Part shown: positions 5,789 through 7,666 of the stretch, in pieces
Layout: each line of letters starts with the position of its first letter
Position numbering within the stretch: position 1 is the stretch's first letter
Assembly: GCA_019695455.1 (NCBI GenBank)
Contig: JAEUAC010000102.1
Span: 1-7,666 of the forward strand
DNA length: 7,666 bases
Reading direction: 5' to 3'
From: Methylorubrum extorquens
GTDB lineage: Bacteria; Pseudomonadota; Alphaproteobacteria; Rhizobiales; Beijerinckiaceae
Position numbers and translations under genes: made by a program
The notes under the pieces: model-generated
The model's input: the letters and a program-made list of their open reading frames with translations, nothing else
Databases searched by the model: none
Told to the model about the DNA's origin: nothing

Positions 5789-5803
5789 TTAACCATGTTT
5801 TGA
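5789..5803 (+). promoter_or_regulatory. CtrA-like binding site upstream of cpaB
   Basis: TTAACCATGTTTTGA contains an exact TTAACCAT half-site and fits TTAA-N7-TTAA with one mismatch (TTGA as second half). It lies 70 to 56 bp before the cpaB ATG and overlaps the TTGACC hexamer. The consensus is known from Caulobacter; binding here is inferred. Confidence 0.55.
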
Positions 5804-5823
5804 CCATTCGCGGTTGAGGATCA

Positions 5824-5847
5824 TCCGGACAGTTTGTTCCGTCCGGA
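5824..5847 (+). promoter_or_regulatory. Inverted repeat in cpaB leader
   Basis: TCCGGAC (5824-5830) and GTCCGGA (5841-5847) form a perfect 7-bp stem with a 10-nt loop, the same geometry as the flp leader hairpin. The right arm includes the only Shine-Dalgarno-like GGAC (5845-5848) before cpaB, so folding could limit translation. GTTCCG[T/A]CC is also repeated directly at 5836-5844 and 5849-5857. Confidence 0.4.
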
Positions 5848-5858
5848 CGTTCCGACCG

Positions 5859-6692
5859 ATGAAACCAGCCCGACTGATCGTTCTCGCCGCGGCCGTCGGC
5901 GCCGCCGGCGTGGCGGCCCTGATCATCATGCAGCAGCAGCCGGCGCCCGCCCCGCAGGTGGTGACGGCCGCGCCCGTGCCGTCCCGCTCGGTCGACGTCC
6001 TCGTCGCGGCGGCCGACCTGCCCGTCGGCTCCGCCCTGAAGGCCGCCGACCTGCGCTGGATGGCCTGGCCGGCCGACCTCGTGCCGCAGGCCGCCACCAC
6101 GCGCGCCGCGGCCCCGAACGCCACGGAGGAGCTGAAGGGCTCGCTCGTGCGCCAGTCCTTCATCGCCGGCGAGCCGATCCGCAAGGAGAAGCTGGTGCGG
6201 GCCGACGGGGCCGGCTTCATGTCGGCCGTGCTGCCGCCCGGCAAGCGCGCGATCGCGATCTCGATCGACACCCGCGGCGCCACCTCGGCAGGCGGCTTCA
6301 TCCTCCCGAACGACCGCGTGGACGTGCTGCGGATCGCCCGCGACGACGACGCGGCCCGCGGCGGCGGCGACGCCCAGGTGGCGGAGACGATCCTGTTCAA
6401 CATCCGGGTCCTCGCCATCGGCCAGGCCGTCCAGGAGCAGAACGGCCAGAAGGTCGTGACCGGCGACACGGCGACCCTCGAGCTGTCGCCCGCGCAATCG
6501 GAGACGGTGGCCCTGGCCCAGCGCACCGGCCAGCTCACGCTCGTGCTGCGCAGCCTCGCCGATGCCGGCCAGACCGCCCCCGAGGAGAGGCCCGACACGA
6601 GCCTCACCATCGTGCGGGCCGGCGTGGGCCAGACCCCGCGCCAGAAGACCTCCGCCGCGCAGCCCGCGCCACCGCCCCCCGTGGCTCGCTGA
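5859..6692 (+). CDS. cpaB: CpaB/RcpC, Flp pilus assembly protein
   Basis: This 277-residue periplasmic protein works with the CpaC secretin in Flp pilus biogenesis. An N-terminal signal anchor (MKPARLIVLAAAVGAAGVAALIIM, about 5-24) is followed by a Pro/Gln linker. A SAF-type domain (about 44-113: VDVLVAAADLPVG through FIAGEPIRKEKL) comes next. Then the RcpC/CpaB domain (about 120-252) begins MSAVLPPGKRAIAISID and carries the GGFILPNDRVDVL signature at 145-157. The C-terminus is a short Pro-rich tail. Length and domain order are normal. ATG 5859 is chosen because the signal anchor starts directly there. TTG 5814 in the same frame would add a polar stretch inside the promoter region. The ribosome binding site is weak (GGAC, 10 nt away) and lies within a hairpin arm. 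The next gene, cpaC, starts 22 bp after the stop. Confidence 0.94.
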   Translation: MKPARLIVLAAAVGAAGVAALIIMQQQPAPAPQVVTAAPVPSRSVDVLVAAADLPVGSALKAADLRWMAWPADLVPQAATTRAAAPNATEELKGSLVRQSFIAGEPIRKEKLVRADGAGFMSAVLPPGKRAIAISIDTRGATSAGGFILPNDRVDVLRIARDDDAARGGGDAQVAETILFNIRVLAIGQAVQEQNGQKVVTGDTATLELSPAQSETVALAQRTGQLTLVLRSLADAGQTAPEERPDTSLTIVRAGVGQTPRQKTSAAQPAPPPPVAR

Positions 6693-6714
6693 CAGGCCCG
6701 AACGGATCCGCCCC

Positions 6715-7666
6715 ATGACCACGCATTCGCGCCTTCCGGCGACGCTCCGGGCCCTGGCCCTCGCCTCGCTCCTCCTCGCTCCGTCGGCGGGGCTCGCGCC
6801 CCTGGCCGCCCAGGGCGCCGGGATCACCCAGTCCGGCTCCGGCGGGGACGGCGTGGCGGGCCGCCGCCTCGACCTCTCGGTCGGCCGCTCGGTCGTGGTC
6901 GAGCTCTCCCGGGACGCGAAGGAGATCTTCGTCGCGAACCCGGCCGTCGCGAACGCGGTGGTCCGCTCCACCCGCAAGCTCTTCCTCCTCGGCGTCGCGA
7001 ACGGCACCACGTCGGTCTTCGTGATGGATGCCGAGGGCCGGCAGATCGCCTCGCTCGAGGTCAATGTCGGGCGCGACCTCTCGACGCTGAGGCAGACGCT
7101 CCGCGCCGTGATCCCGAACGGCCGCATCGACATCAAGCCGGCGGGCGATTCGATCCTGCTGACGGGCACGGTGACGTCCGCGGGCGACGCCCAGCAGGCG
7201 GTCGACATCGCCAAGGCCTTCGTCGGCCAGGCGGCCGGCCCGGCCGGCGGCAGCGGCGGCTTCTCGGGCGCGGTCATCAACGGCCTCACCATCGCCGGCC
7301 GCGACCAGGTGATGCTGCGGGTCAGCATCGTCGAGGTGGCCCGGTCCGTCGTGAAGCAGCTCGGCATCAACATCGGCGGCAACTGGAACATCCTCGACGC
7401 GGCCGGCGCCTTCATCAATCCCGGCTCCACCCTCGTCGGCGTCGGCACGGGCATCTCGGGGGCCCTGAACGGCGCGTCGGGCACGAGCATCCAGGGGCAG
7501 GCCCGGATCGGCAACAACTCGACCGTGGGCGGCACGCTCACGGCGCTCGAGCGGGCGGGCGTCTCCCGCGTGCTGGCCGAGCCGACGCTCGTCGCCGTGT
7601 CGGGCGAGACCGCGTCGTTCCTCGTGGGCGGCGAGATCCCGATCTCCATCGGCTGCGGCATCGCCG
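6715..7666 (+). CDS. cpaC: CpaC/RcpA outer-membrane secretin (3' end beyond window)
   Basis: The first 317 residues of the Flp pilus secretin are present and the frame is still open at the window end. Order: signal peptide (LRALALASLLLAPSAGLA, likely cleaved near LAA|Q at 30-33); pilus-assembly N-terminal domain (about 51-119, from RLDLSVGRSVVVEL through NPAVAN to LEVNVG); a BON-like region (about 121-171); then the start of the secretin region with QVMLRVSIVEVAR (198-210) and the core VLAEPTLVAVSGETASFLVGGEIPI (286-310). Such proteins form the ring-shaped outer-membrane channel for the pilus and are usually about 450-550 residues, so perhaps a third is missing. ATG 6715 fits the signal peptide; the ribosome binding site is weak (CGGA at 6703-6706). 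It lies 22 bp after cpaB and is probably co-transcribed. Its first domain is paralogous to the minus-strand secreted protein at 3992-4606. Confidence 0.94.
   Translation, partial: MTTHSRLPATLRALALASLLLAPSAGLAPLAAQGAGITQSGSGGDGVAGRRLDLSVGRSVVVELSRDAKEIFVANPAVANAVVRSTRKLFLLGVANGTTSVFVMDAEGRQIASLEVNVGRDLSTLRQTLRAVIPNGRIDIKPAGDSILLTGTVTSAGDAQQAVDIAKAFVGQAAGPAGGSGGFSGAVINGLTIAGRDQVMLRVSIVEVARSVVKQLGINIGGNWNILDAAGAFINPGSTLVGVGTGISGALNGASGTSIQGQARIGNNSTVGGTLTALERAGVSRVLAEPTLVAVSGETASFLVGGEIPISIGCGIA

Larger units (their letters stand above)
5721..5858 (+). promoter_or_regulatory. cpaA-cpaB intergenic region, A/T-rich candidate promoter
   Basis: In 138 bp the composition drops from GC-rich to clearly A/T-rich (about 5743-5835), as at the flp promoter. 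It holds AATAAT at 5780-5785 (possible -10), the palindrome TAATCGATTA (5782-5791), a CtrA-like box (5789-5803), TTGACC at 5800-5805 (possible -35) and an inverted repeat just before cpaB. I cannot pair a good -35 with a good -10. The region suggests that cpaB onward has its own promoter rather than relying only on read-through from flp-cpaA. Confidence 0.5.

Noticed and set aside
5814..5858. TTG 5814 as an earlier start for cpaB.
   Set aside because: It sits in the A/T-rich promoter region without a ribosome binding site and would place 15 polar residues before the signal anchor.
5769..7661. A 630-codon minus-strand open frame antisense to cpaB and cpaC.
   Set aside because: It is an opposite-strand shadow of two genes with complete domain signatures and shows no recognisable family, signal peptide or start signal.

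Overview
The window is very GC-rich, with almost all A/T-rich sequence confined to two short intergenic stretches. Codon use is strongly biased to G/C in third positions, and there are no mobile elements, tRNAs, rRNAs or CRISPR repeats that I can see. The gene content is a Flp-type (Tad/Cpa, type IVb) pilus locus in the flp-cpaA-cpaB-cpaC order familiar from Alphaproteobacteria such as Caulobacter. Gene families, GC content and CtrA-like promoter boxes together suggest an alphaproteobacterium of the Hyphomicrobiales, perhaps Methylobacterium-like; the genus is a guess.

Layout. Positions 50-1135 (minus) encode an AbrB-family integral membrane protein. It is divergent, across 57 bp, from a complete phosphomannomutase/phosphoglucomutase gene (1193-2713, plus). 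That gene ends 10 bp from the convergent 3' end of a three-gene minus-strand unit. In transcription order this unit holds a secreted protein with a pilus-assembly N-terminal domain (4606-3992), a TadE-type pseudopilin (3898-3308) and a second TadE/TadG-like protein (3311-2724, 4-bp overlap with the previous gene). A 339-bp divergent regulatory region (4607-4945) separates it from the plus-strand pilus genes: flp pilin (4946-5110, only 54 aa), cpaA prepilin peptidase (5214-5720), cpaB (5859-6692) and cpaC secretin (6715 to beyond the window end, truncated at 317 residues).

How the parts fit. Flp and both TadE-like proteins share the G|xxxxE[FY] processing site that the CpaA aspartyl peptidase would cleave. 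CpaC would form the outer-membrane channel, with CpaB as its periplasmic partner, and the separate domain protein resembles the N-terminal domain of CpaC. The ATPase and inner-membrane platform genes (cpaD/E/F, tadB/C) are presumably downstream of the window.

Regulation. The only two TTAA tetramers I found in the window lie upstream of flp and cpaB. Both are in a near-identical TTAAC[C/T]ATGT box that resembles the CtrA half-site TTAACCAT. Two strong hairpins fill the flp-cpaA gap and would help uncouple abundant pilin from low-level assembly genes. I did not find an evidently new biological system. The most interesting material is regulatory (CtrA-like boxes, leader hairpins, tandem hairpins) and the divergent pseudopilin unit.
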